Source of the DNA: Armigeres subalbatus
Taxonomy: Eukaryota; Arthropoda; Insecta; Diptera; Culicidae
Assembly: GCF_024139115.2 (NCBI RefSeq)
Contig: NC_085139.1
Span: 102,224,158-102,288,157, forward strand
Direction of reading: 5' to 3'
DNA: 64,000 nt
This document shows, one piece after another, positions 33,701 through 44,094 of the stretch (position 1 is its first letter; every line of letters begins with the position of its first letter). The notes beneath the pieces were generated by a model. It was not told where the DNA came from, did not search any database, and saw nothing but the letters and a program-made list of their open reading frames with translations. A program made the translations under genes and the position numbers.

Positions 33701-36139
33701 CATTATTGACCTCAATCTTTGGATTTTTCAATTTGCCACAACTAAACACTGTGCCGTCAGATAAATTCGGTAGACAGAGGCAGATCAGCGTCGCCAAAAA
33801 AATGGAAATACCAGGAAGAAGAACGAGGCGCGGGCTTGAAAACAGACAGCATCCCATAGAGCAGTTTCAGATGATGTGTTTACATTTTCTCATCACCACT
33901 ACGACAGAAAAGTGTGGAAATGTGAATATGAAACCGAAACATAGGAAATACGAGATCGAGGAAGACTAAGTTCAAGAGTTGACTGTGCAGTGAACTTTTA
34001 GAGATGTGATTTGTGGAAGAATGTGACCATTGGAACCAAGAACTGAGGTATCACATCACCTGAAACTTGGATCAGGTTTGTGGGTGGATTGACACTGTGA
34101 ATGTTAGGATTTGTGTCCTATTGAGAAGTATGGCCAGCTAACTAAACTAATGAATAAATTAGGAGCTAGCAAGAATCGATAACAATTAATCGATATAAAA
34201 TTGAAATAAATCTGTTACTGATACGAACCATTGCATGATTTGAGATTCTTCAAGGTTCAAATGGAGCTAATCCTTTATTCAAATGAAATCCGTCCTCCGA
34301 TACAAGAATAGAATCCATTCGATAAAATATCTAATGAGATTGGGTAATTTTGTATGTAATTTCTGACAGTAACAACCAGACAGATATTGTTTCCAAAAGT
34401 GATATAAGGAACACATGATCTTTGTTCAATAATGCAGTACCTCTTTTATTTTTACTACTAATTTAGTGGTAGTAAGATTGTTCCAAAATTATCTTGATAA
34501 GCAAAAAGCAATTTCAACTAATACGAACACCAGCGAACAGCTTGCTGCTTCCGTCCCTATTTACGACGGAACATTAATCTGCACAACTGCAAAATCCAAT
34601 TCTGGAAGCGAAATTACAGCACAAGATAGGAAAAACACGAACACCCTCGTTGAAAAACAATAACAGTCGTTTGGCAGCGATTTCAGCGGACAAAAATTGT
34701 GCCTCATTTTAGATAAATTCATAAACGTTTTCCTCCGTCGCGGTGGATCCTACCCGAGCGAAGAATCCATTAAAGATTTAGCGCGCCACGTTGTTGCATC
34801 GTGTTTTCTGATTGTTTGGTACCAGAGCGCTGCTGTTCGTTCAGGTTCTGCGCTATACCCAACGACTATCTGTTGCTGCTGCTGCTTCTGGTGGTGGTGG
34901 AACAAAACTGCGGGACATTATGATTGCAATTTTCCGTTTGTCCGCCTTAGCCTAGTGGATGTGGAAATGTAGTCAACAATGGTACGTTTATGTTAAAAGT
35001 ATTCTTCTGATTATTTTTTCATAATTGTCTTTAGTAAATCAACAGCATGAATAAGTTTTGAGCGAAACGAGTTTTCGAAATAGAACAAATAGAAATGTTC
35101 CCATTTGTTCATTCTATCTCATTGTTGACAAGTTTCCCTCGATTAGCTATTTCTAGGTTTTACGGGCTTTGCTTCAGCTTGGTTTTCCTTTTCTGTTCAA
35201 ATTATTGCAACCGAGCGCTGAATGAAAGGCGGAAAACCGGGCGACGAAACGGGCTTGATGACTGATTATTATCCCACTTGTGGGCTTATGAATGGGACGA
35301 CTTTGGAAATACACCGTCAGTTGGTGCGTTTATGGAAGAGATACAAGAACTTTGACTTTATGTATTCGAGAACGATTTGTTCGTAATTTAGTTAGATTGA
35401 ATCCGAAAATGTTTAGTTCGATTCTCGTTCGGGTTTGAATGTTTTCGTGTAAGACAAATCAAGGAGATAGCCTTTCTGTAAGAACAATCCTACTGGAATC
35501 CAAAACTAAGCTTGAACCTGAAGACGAAATTAAATGCACTCGCGTTTCGAGGCACCCGTTCAAACAAAACCACACACACAACTGTCATTTTATTATTCCA
35601 GCTTTACTGGGTCACGGGATGACAAGCTACGCCATATTTGTCATCTTTTCTGAGTCACCAATGAAGATGCTGCAGATGCAACATAAACAATTCCGAGGTG
35701 AAAATGATATAAAACGAACAAAGGATAAGACAGTACCTTGTGAAAGTAGTATTCTGAAAATTGAGCAAATAAGTTGAACCTTTTATGTTTAAAGTATGGA
35801 ATCGAGGTAACATAGTTTTAATTTATGATTAATTTTTCTCTATTTTCTCATGATTGTATCATGTTGGTTTGATAGTGGTATGGGAATTTTGCATCATATT
35901 CTCCTGTAAAACGTAAACATTCAAAATTCGCACGCATACTAATGCTACATAAATAAGTATTGGGGTAATTTGACACTGGGAAAGAAAAGGAAAGAACGTA
36001 CAGGCAAACCTGTCAAAATCATGTAAAAAATTGGACGTCGTCCTCTGGGGTCGCAACATGCGTGGAATATAAAACATATAGTTGTGCGTGGCTTCCGTTC
36101 TGAATGGTGCAAGTGTCATTTAGTTTTGATTCAGAGACT
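33701..36139. other. Non-coding stretch, no gene recognised
   Basis: Several short frames occur (34466-34663, 34697-34972, 35439-35777), none with a domain or conserved motif I recognise. A CTG/CTT-rich bit around 34870-34900 encodes a Cys/Trp run and is low-complexity. No promoter or splice pattern is supportable. Confidence 0.5.
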
Positions 36140-36149
36140 TGTCTAAAAT

Positions 36150-36354
36150 GATCGCGTTTGCCCGGTAAAAGCAAAGGGAGGAGATAATGCCTTCTTCAAA
36201 TGTTCACATTTGTCCTGTATGAGACATAGAGGGTAGATTCCTTCCATAAATGAACTCGTTTACCGGAACAATGAATGGAGGAGGTGATGCTTTCTTTAAA
36301 TAATTTTGTCTACCAGGTATGGAACAAAATAAATTATTAAAAAAAAAAAAAAAA
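36150..36354 (+). repeat. Two-unit direct repeat ending in poly-A
   Basis: Two copies of a unit with CGTTTGCCCGGTAAAAGCAA/CGTTTACCGGAACAATGAA, GGAGGAGATAATGCCTTCTT and GTCCTGTATGAGACA/GTCTACCAGGTATGGAACA stand head to tail, about 110 bp apart. A 16-base run of A (36339-36354) follows. It looks like the 3' end of a retroelement on the plus strand with a repeated 3' UTR. Confidence 0.6.
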
Positions 36355-36453
36355 CTGTCCGTTATAATGTAAGGAGAGGAGAAAATCAATTATAGGCTTC
36401 AATATTGCCGCTAGTTATTCTACACTACATATATAAGATAAGAAAATGCCAGT

Positions 36454-36753
36454 TTGCTTATTGAAACATTCTGTAATTCATTCCACAAAGTCATTCTGAA
36501 ACGGTATAATCCACCAAATTTTATTCCAAAATGGATTTATCAAAATATTTTTGGTGAAATGTTAAAAATCGATGCTTATTGCTCTTCTCCCGATGTAAAA
36601 CACAACTCTTTTGAAAAAGCACGCTTGTCTTTTTACAAGAGCAGGGGACTCGTAAGCGATCCAGGACCATGCGAGTCCCTGAAGGTTAAGGTTAAGAAGG
36701 ATCTCATATATGCATTTTCCTTATTCTGGTCAGATTCGCCTACATCAAAATGA
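36454..36753 (+). CDS. Unrecognised 99-residue open frame, probably element-derived
   Basis: The frame encodes FHKVILKRYNPPNFIPKWIYQ, IFGEMLKIDAYCSSPDVKHN and a Lys-rich tail. Composition is protein-like and it lies about 100 bases after the poly-A-ended repeat. I do not recognise the family; a transposable-element fragment or chance are both possible. Confidence 0.2.
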   Translation: MLIETFCNSFHKVILKRYNPPNFIPKWIYQNIFGEMLKIDAYCSSPDVKHNSFEKARLSFYKSRGLVSDPGPCESLKVKVKKDLIYAFSLFWSDSPTSK

Positions 36754-37197
36754 GATCACATTCATTTTATTACGGATTTCACTATGGGCAGATTCTTACA
36801 AGTGGCGGCCGAAAATATTTTTTGGGTTTTCCGTTTTTATAGTATTCTAGTAAGTTAGCTAAAATTAGTTACATCGCTTCCGGAAGGTGTAACTAGTATT
36901 TAACCAATGTAGCTATCTGGCTATCAAATGGTATACAATAAAACGACATTCAAAGCAAGTCATTTTTGATTTTTGGTCAGCAGCTTTTTGTTTTACGAAG
37001 ACTTTTCACTTTAACGAGTATCAAATCCCCGGTTCTTATTTTAATCAGTTATAAACGTGTTTTGTTCCCAGTATAAAAATCGTTATGAAATGAATTTACT
37101 GATTCGCGAATTAGATACACTTTTATTGTGCTAGGCAGAGTCCACCGGGGCTTGGTAAAGCCGTCGAAACAGTTGAAACTCAGTGGTCAACTGTGAT

Positions 37198-37999
37198 GAA
37201 AAGGAAAAACAAGTGTCTCAGGAAGCCTCCTTTCAAGAGGCTCAGGAAGCCTCCTTTCAAGAGGCTCAGAGCCTCCTTCAAGAGACCTCCTTTCAAGAGC
37301 TCAGAGCCTCCTTTCAAGAGCTCAGAAGCCTCCTTTCAAGAGGCTCAGAGCCTCCTTTCAAGAGGCTCAAGCCTCCTTTCAAGAGGCTCGAGCCTCTTTC
37401 AAGGGCTCCAAGCCTCCTTTCAAGAGGCTCAGAGCCTCCTTTCAGAGGCTCGAAGCCTCCTTTCAAGAGCTCAGAAGCCTCCTTTCAAGAGGCTCAGAGC
37501 CTCCTCAAGAGGCTCAAGCCTCCTTTCAAGAGGCTCAGAGCCTCCTTCAAGAGGCTCAGGCCTCCTTTCAAGAGGCTCAGGCCTCCTTCAAGAGCTCAGA
37601 GCCTCCTTTCAAGAGGCTCAGAGCCTCCTTCAAGAGGCTCAGAGCCTCCTTCAAGAGGCTCAGAAGCCCCTCCTTCCAAGAGGCTCAGGAGCCTCCTTCA
37701 AGAGCTCAGGCCTCCTTCCAGAGGCTCAGAGCCTCCTTCAAGAGGCCAGGAAGCCTCCTTCCAGAGGCTCAGAGCCTCCTTCCATGAGGCTCAGGGAGCC
37801 TCCTTCCAAGAGCTCAGAAGCCTCCTTTCAAGAGGCTCAGCCTCTTTCAAAACTCAAGCCTCCTTTCAAAGAGCTCAAGGCCTCGTTTCAAGAGGCTCAG
37901 AGCCTCGTTTCAAGAGGCTCAGAAGCCTCTTTCAGAGAGCTCAAGCCTCCTTTCAGAGGTTGAGGAGCCTCCTTTCAAGAGGCTGAAGCCTCTTTCAGG
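37198..37999. repeat. Tandem array F, 22-bp GAGGCTC/GAGCCTC satellite
   Basis: The unit is GAGGCTCAGAGCCTCCTTTCAA, with overlapping inverted arms GAGGCT-CAG-AGCCTC. Single-base losses and gains are frequent (for example missing G, CTTTC to CTTC). The arm-spacer-arm plan matches arrays A-E though the arm sequence differs. The 267- and 256-codon plus-strand frames here (QEAQSLLSRGSEPPFKRL...) are artefacts of the repeat. Confidence 0.95.
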
Positions 38000-38059
38000 G
38001 CGATATCGCTAACTCGATGTCGTCAGGAACAGTGCATTCACAATATTATATATATATAT

Positions 38060-38225
38060 TATAATAGTTAGAAGTTAGAAGTGAGCAATGGAAGTGAGTA
38101 AAAAGAAGTAAGAGAAAGTGAAAAGTTAGAAGTGAAACTCAAAGTGAGAAATGAGAAGTAAGAAGGGAAGTGAAAAGTAATAAGTGAAAATGAAAAGTGA
38201 AATATAAGTGAAAATTTAGAAGTTA
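38060..38225. repeat. GAAGTGAGA-type simple repeat, purine-rich strand
   Basis: Degenerate tandem GAAGTGAGAA/AAAAGTGA words make the plus strand almost pure purine. The same repeat reappears weakly at 38985-39030 and as a large inverted pair at 62975-64000. Confidence 0.8.
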
Positions 38226-38750
38226 GAGCATGAGCATGGTGACCGTGCATTTCGTAGTTGCAACTCCGTGATCGACCAGAACAATCGCAATTGCACAGGA
38301 ACCAATGGATGGAAGCATGGGATTTGCTCTCAACCTCAATGTAGACAATCAAGAGCTCTAGTATTTTTGGATGGTCGATAACGGCGCTGCCACGTCTCCA
38401 CGGTCATCGGGATAGGAAGGAATTGATGATGCAATCACTCGCCCTGCAAGCCGAGAACACCTTTGCACTCTCGAGTTCCTGCGAATTGGAATATGGGTGT
38501 CAGGTTGTATGGCAGAGGTTCGTCTTGGTTAACGGTTGCCAATGTGTAGTAATGGAAGGGTGGTGTATATTCTAATTGGATGCCGAAACGAACTTTCTGG
38601 CTCATTTTAAATTCTAACAGTTAGCTGCTAGAACTAATCAAGTTTGTAGGTAGAGGGATAGAAGATGGAAACGGTATGAAAGATCATTTCCAATTCTAGC
38701 GATTGCTAGAACATGAGAATATATGAAAGGATACAAAGTAGGAGGAATGT

Positions 38751-38822
38751 AACGGGCCTGGGATTGAACCCAGACCTCCTGCGTATGAGGCAGAACTGAA
38801 GCCATATGACCACCAACCCGTT
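38751..38822 (-). tRNA. tRNA-like sequence with CAT anticodon, likely SINE head or pseudogene
   Basis: The minus strand gives a 72-nt fold: acceptor AACGGGT with GCCCGTT (last pair T-G), anticodon stem CTGC/GCAG around loop CTCATAC (anticodon CAT), and T arm CTGGG-TTCAATC-CCAG. The D arm does not pair properly. The T-loop region works as a B-box (GGGTTCAATCC). A functional tRNA-Met is unlikely because of the broken D arm; a tRNA-derived SINE or tRNA pseudogene fits better. Confidence 0.45.
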
Positions 38823-39039
38823 GAAGTGAAGATTTAGAAGTTAGAAATATTTTTTAAAGAAAGAGATCGACTGGAAAATTTGTTCTGGATTTTTTGGCTT
38901 TCAGTCTTATGTATTCAAACAGATGAGTTTTGTTTTGCCCAACGTTTCGGCCTTTTTTTTGTTGGTAATTACTGAGAATGAGTAGTCGGAAGTGAGATAT
39001 GAAGTGAAAAGCGAAAATGAAAAGTAAAGCACGCAGAGA

Positions 39040-39690
39040 GTTGCGGTCTTTCGAAGGTGATGGTCATTCGTGCCTGCTATTCAACATAGCGTTGGAGAGT
39101 AATACGAAGAGCAGAGATTGACACAGAATGGTACGAATTTCACGAAGTCCTTTCAGCTATTTGGTTTGGTCAACGACATCGATATATGACACTTTCTCCA
39201 GAAGCCTGCGGCAGATGCATGGATTGCCGATCCGAAGATGGCGAGTTTGTTTGTATGTTTGAAGAATTGGTGTACTTTCATTCATTGGTGACCGGCGCGG
39301 CGAAACGACACCAGCAGACAATTCGGCGATGCATCGTGGCTGGGAATCGTACATACGAGGCTCCGATAGGACCGCCGTACCAACTGACTATCTACAAAAA
39401 CTACTCCTTAGACCGGTAGGCAACGCACAGGAGTTTTCGAAAAAAACTGCTATGGTGGGATGTAATGACGGACGATACGTGGAGGAGGCGCATGAACCAC
39501 GAGTTGCATAAGCTGTTAAGAGAAGCGTCCATCGTTCACGCGAAAATCGGACGACTGCGGTGGGCCGGGCACGTATCCAGAATGTCGTACAATAGCGTCA
39601 AAATAATGCGAGGTGCGCAGCGAGCAAGGTGGATCTATCGTGGTTGCGTGGTGGACCGAGATTTAAAAAACTATTTGGCGTAACCCCTTA
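39040..39690 (+). pseudogene. LINE reverse-transcriptase 3' fragment, decayed
   Basis: Shifted plus-strand frames read GDGHSCLLFNIALE, then YEEQRLTQ, LFGLVNDIDI (catalytic FADD position, mutated to VNDI), AGNRTY, MNHELHKLLREASIVHAKIGRLRWAGHVSRM near 39492-39585, and QRARW. This order matches the reverse transcriptase and C-terminal part of a mosquito non-LTR retrotransposon. Stops and shifts make it inactive. Clade is not assigned. Confidence 0.8.
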
Positions 39691-39699
39691 TCAAAAGGG

Positions 39700-40041
39700 T
39701 AGTTCATCGCCTCTGCATCTCGGTAGTGAAGGGACCATCGAGATAGGGAGATCGAGGAATACTAGATCCAAAAAGCTCGTTGCTATGAAAACGACAACAA
39801 AACAAATGTCGTTTCATGTTGTTGATTGTTTGTTATTGTCCAAAGATGGTCTAGTAGCCTAAAATTTGACCATATCGACAGGAGAGTAATTTCTGAACAA
39901 AATATGATCAGAACACATCAGATAGGGAGGTTATCGAGATTAGAAAGCTCAAATTGTATGTAGTTTGAAGGAACTGGGAAACCATCGACATAGAGAGAGA
40001 TATCGAGATATAGAACATCGAGACGTAGAGAATCGACTGTA
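39700..40041. mobile_element. pogo-like non-autonomous element with ATCGAGATAGGGA repeats
   Basis: The right end reads on the minus strand TACAGTCGATTCTCTACGTC with ATCTCGATAT; the left end TAGTTCATCGCCTCTGCATC is a decayed equivalent. GGGACCATCGAGATAGGGAG at 39730-39750 also occurs as GGGACCATCGAGTTAGGGAG at about 62874-62894. It inserted at the end of the LINE fragment. Confidence 0.6.
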
Positions 40042-41147
40042 TCAATGCCATCTCACCTGACTGGGGAGCACGCGTTAAGAAGCCTACTTGGTTATCATTA
40101 ATTGTTGATTTTCCAGCTGATTTGATGCGACATATAAATAGGGTACCACAAAAGTTCAACTAGTGGACTAGTGGTTTCTCGCCTCAACAAAAAAACCTAT
40201 CAAAGATTGACAAACAAATTCAGTGCAATGCACTAGTCTACGTTGATTCCATCAAAGTGAAATCATGCATTTTTTAAGTTAAAATTTCAGGCGCTAAAAC
40301 TCCAGTGTTCGGAATATGAGGTCTTATTCGGAATTGAAGTCAAAACATGCGACTGTGATTACTGCGATTTTTCCATGAGTTTTAGTTGACCATACATACT
40401 GTATGGGTATGCTATCAATCAGATACTACAATACCGTGAATAAGAGTAATCGTGTCGTGTAGCTTTAGCTGCGTCCATTGACAATACATACCGCAAAGAG
40501 AGAAAGGTAAAATAAAAGTTAGTTTAATTTTATACATATAGAAAATTTTAATACATAGTCATGTAAAACTATAGTTCTTGGAGAAATTTGAATTTTGGCT
40601 AGCTAAATGAAAACTAAAAGTTGCAAACCAATAGGTTTGTGCGCAAAAGTGACGTGGGACTACGTTGCTATATGTAATGAAATTTATTAGTAGAGAACGG
40701 ACCCTGTGTTGTTTGGGGTTGATAGTAAATACTGCAGCTATCTTCTATCCAAGGAATCAAGCCCTGCCCCCTTTCGTTAACCATTAAGGATGCACATAAT
40801 ATTTGACCAATGATGAATTACAATGGAGCAGGGCGAATTAATTTATTGGCTAGAATTAAACTGATTTACCGCAGACCGGCACGATCAATTTTGATCAGTT
40901 CCGCATAATGTCCCAACTTTGGCATCGGTGCGTGCCTAACTCCACCTCAAAGATGTCGTCTGCGGCAGTTAGTGGTAAATTAGCACACTTAGCAAGTGAA
41001 ATTTTCTCTCAAGTTTTCGCATAAGAAAAGGACAGAATGAGAGTAAACTGGATAAAAGGCTTCGAAGAATCACAATCAGGTGAGCAATTTGTCAATTTGG
41101 GTGATTTTTGGCAGCAGCACTAAAGTAACATTAACATAATATTATTA
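40042..41147. other. Non-coding stretch, no gene recognised
   Basis: AT-rich single-copy-looking sequence. No frame longer than 83 codons and no repeat structure found. Confidence 0.55.
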
Positions 41148-41965
41148 TTTATTCAGACTAAGGCCGAAGTGGCCTGTGCGGTAATAAGAGTCTTCTTCTT
41201 GCTCGGTCCATGGCTACACGTCGCCAACCACCCAGTCTACGGAGGGTCCGCAAGTCATCTTCCACCTGATCGATCCACCTTGCCGCTGCGCACCTCGCCT
41301 TCTTGTCCCGTCGGATCGTTGTCGAACCATTTTCACCGGGTTCTGTCCGACATTCTGGCTACGTGCGGCCCACCGCAGTCGTTCGATTTTCGCTGTGAAC
41401 AATGATACTTCTCCCAACAGCTGATGCAACTCGCGGTTCATTCGCATCCCTCACGTACTCCGCCATCAGCACCCGAGATGGTACGCAGCACTTTCCTCAA
41501 ACTCAAGTACGTGTTGGTCCTCCACGAGCATCGTCCAGGTCTCGTGTCAGAGGACTACCGGTCTAATGAGCGTTTTGTAGATTGTCAGTTTGGTACGGCG
41601 GCGAACTCTATTCGATCGGAGCGTCTTGCAGGTCAAAGTACGTACGATTTCCAGCCACTTGCGTCTCCGAATTTCTCTGCTGGTGTCATTTTCGGCAGTC
41701 ACCAGTGACCCAAGTACACAAATTCTTCTACCACCTCGATTTCGTTACCACCGATGCAAACTCGCGGTGGGTGGCTCTGTCGTCTCTTGAACCTCTTCCT
41801 ATCATGTACTTTGTCTTCGACGTGTTGATGACTAGTCCGATCCGCTTAGCCTTCAGTCCTTCCTCTTCAGTCTGATGTAGGCTTCCTCCATCGTCTCAAA
41901 GTTACGTGCCATAATATCTATGTCGTCGGCGAAGCCAAATGGCTGGAGAACTGATTGAAATTGTA
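41148..41965 (-). pseudogene. LINE reverse-transcriptase 3' fragment with intact FADD
   Basis: The minus strand reads YEEQGLTRVVQF, FGFADDIDIMARNFETMEEA (FADD at 41922-41933), RMNRELHQLLGEVSLF and ERLRWAARSQN, ending near 41150 with a TAA/ATT-rich tail. The catalytic FADD motif survives, but a stop (RLKRKD-stop) and shifts interrupt the frame. It is the same family as the fragment at 39040, in opposite orientation. The TAA-rich tail is reminiscent of I-clade elements, which is only a hint. Confidence 0.82.
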
Positions 41966-42886
41966 CCACTCGTGTTAATCCCTGCTCTTCGTATTACCCT
42001 ACATTGACTTAACATAAGTCGACCCTTTCGGACCACCGGTTTCATACAGAAGAAAGTTTGATTTGCCGTATTTGAATTTGATGCTCAAGTAAAATTTTCT
42101 CGCCAAATTGTGGCTCATTTTGCTGCTGTTAGTGACTGGAAAGGAGCATTATTCGTGTCGATTGCGGTCCAAACGACATCAGTGACGGCCGTCGACGGTG
42201 GATGCGGCACAATATTTATTCGCTGCTTTAGTGTCTGTAGCCATTCAGCGGTAGAGAGTGAAATTTTCTTGCAACGTTCAGCGATTTAGTTGTTGTTCAG
42301 AAAGGCGCATCAATAAAAATAAACGCAATCGCAATGAAAAACTCGGAAAGTGCAAAATTTAAATGAGTAAAAAATAACAATGTTCAAATTTTGTTTACTG
42401 AATTCATTCCTAGCTCAGTGAATTCTTTATTTAACAAATTTATATAGATTAATTAATCAGTCTCTATACAGACGCCATTATGAGATTACATTTTCTGCAG
42501 CAAACACCCGCCGACGGTCGCCACTGGGACCGATACCGATCTATCAGATTTCCTGCAGTCACCTGAGATTGGGCTTGGTGTGCAGACAATTCAATGTATC
42601 TTCTTTTGTACTGAGAAAGACCGATTAATTTGCGATAATGCTACTTTCCAGTCAAAAACAGCATGAAAACAGGCAGAATTTAGAGGCAAATAAAACTTTT
42701 CTATGTGTAAAATGATTTCTACAAAATTGAAAAAGCGTCTTTATTGCACTTCGGTTGTTATTCTTCAAAGATGTTTCCTGTCCGAATTATCCCACTTGCT
42801 CCTTTTCTTATGTACAATGTCTAGCCCTGAAAAGAATAGATTTACTTTTAACCATGCGTCCATTTCCAATCACTACCTCAACAGCA
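41966..42886. other. Non-coding stretch, no gene recognised
   Basis: Nothing supportable was seen; it runs into the assembly gap. Confidence 0.55.
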
Positions 42887-42911
42887 NNNNNNNNNNNNNN
42901 NNNNNNNNNNN
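42887..42911. other. Assembly gap, 25 N
   Basis: A run of 25 N. The right flank is a TTTGGC/GCCAAATG repeat (42912-43030), so the gap probably marks an unresolved repeat. True length is unknown. Confidence 0.99.
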
Positions 42912-43030
42912 GCCATATGGCTTTTCACCAAATGATTTTATATCAGACTAGTTTCGGTCTAATGATTTGTTCAGCCAAATGACATGTTCGGGCTTTGGGC
43001 TTTGTGGCCTTCGACCAAACGGCCCGAAAG
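42912..43030. repeat. Second copy of the GGCCGAA/CCAAATGA repeat
   Basis: GCCATATGGC, CACCAAATGATTTT, CAGCCAAATGACATGTTCGG and GACCAAACGGCCCGAA match the words at 33262-33700. Part of it is likely hidden in the N gap. Confidence 0.7.
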
Positions 43031-43394
43031 TCCTTAGATTTATTCAAATTTTAATCGGCGAAAGTTGTAAATCAGCCGAGCGGTACTTTTAAACGGCAGC
43101 TCATCCCAAAAATGCCGGCGCGGCATTATACCATAAACTATTGGCAGTGGCGCACCCTAAATCACCGTCTGGCCCGCAGCGAATCTAGAGGATCCAAAAA
43201 AAGCAAATCTGCGAATTTCATGGAAAGAACACCTGGATTTTTAAATGCATTTGTTTTAATATTCTAAGTATGGATTTTATGTTGTGGCTTAAACATGTTT
43301 ACTGGGACCTTCCGGAAGATCCGGAACATTCTCCAAATTATGAAATACCATCGCAAGCACCATTTGCGATTACATTATTAGAATAGATTATTTC

Positions 43395-43600
43395 ATTTCA
43401 ATTATTCAAACTAAGGCCAGTGTGCCCTCTGCATAACGTCCGTCTCCAGTCATCTCCACAAATCGTCTTCCACGGATTTATTTCACCTTGCTCGCCTTGC
43501 ACCTCGTTTTCTTGTTCCCGTCGGATTCCTATCGAGAACAATTTGAACTGGTTTATACATGGATCACCCTGGCCACTGGTGATCCTCTGGATTAGAAAAT
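43395..43600 (-). pseudogene. LINE 3' end fragment
   Basis: It shares the order ATTCAAACTAAGGCC, CTTCCAC, TTGC-CACCTCG-TTCTTG-CCCGTCGGAT with 41150-41340, so it is a 3'-terminal copy of the same LINE family, about 200 bp long, in the same orientation. Confidence 0.75.
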
Positions 43601-44094
43601 CCGGAACATCCATTTTATCGTGAGCCAAGTACAATTTTTCTTACTATGAGTATGAAGTTTGCCTTGATTTTGTGTTATGTTGCCAAACAGGGCTAATATT
43701 TTCATCTTTCTATATGGGTAAAAATATGATTCCCATAATCGAGCCTCAGGATAATCGAGTCCGCGAATTGTGATGGTTTGTGATAAAACGCAACGATTTT
43801 TTAAATAAAATTTATCCGATGGTACCTGTTGCGTTAAGTTTGGATAAAATGACTGCCAGTTCAAATGTATGCATATGCTTTCATACTGAAGAAATATTAC
43901 TTGATTAGAATAGTTTAGAGTGGCGATGGGACTTGTAACTGAATTCTGCTGAAACTAGTTTGTAAATTATTTCATATAAATGATAAGTTCAATAATAATT
44001 ATTAATTGAAAATAAATTTCAGCTGTGAAATGGACAATGCTGTCAAAACCGTTTCTTGAAAGCCAGTAACAATCCATCATGGTACCTATGTGAT

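Noticed and set aside
37183..37986. 267- and 256-codon plus-strand frames
   Set aside because: They are confined to the 22-bp array F, and two frames are open over the same bases.
38751..38822. Functional tRNA-Met gene
   Set aside because: The D arm does not pair and the acceptor ends with a T-G pair, so I keep it only as a tRNA-like or SINE feature.
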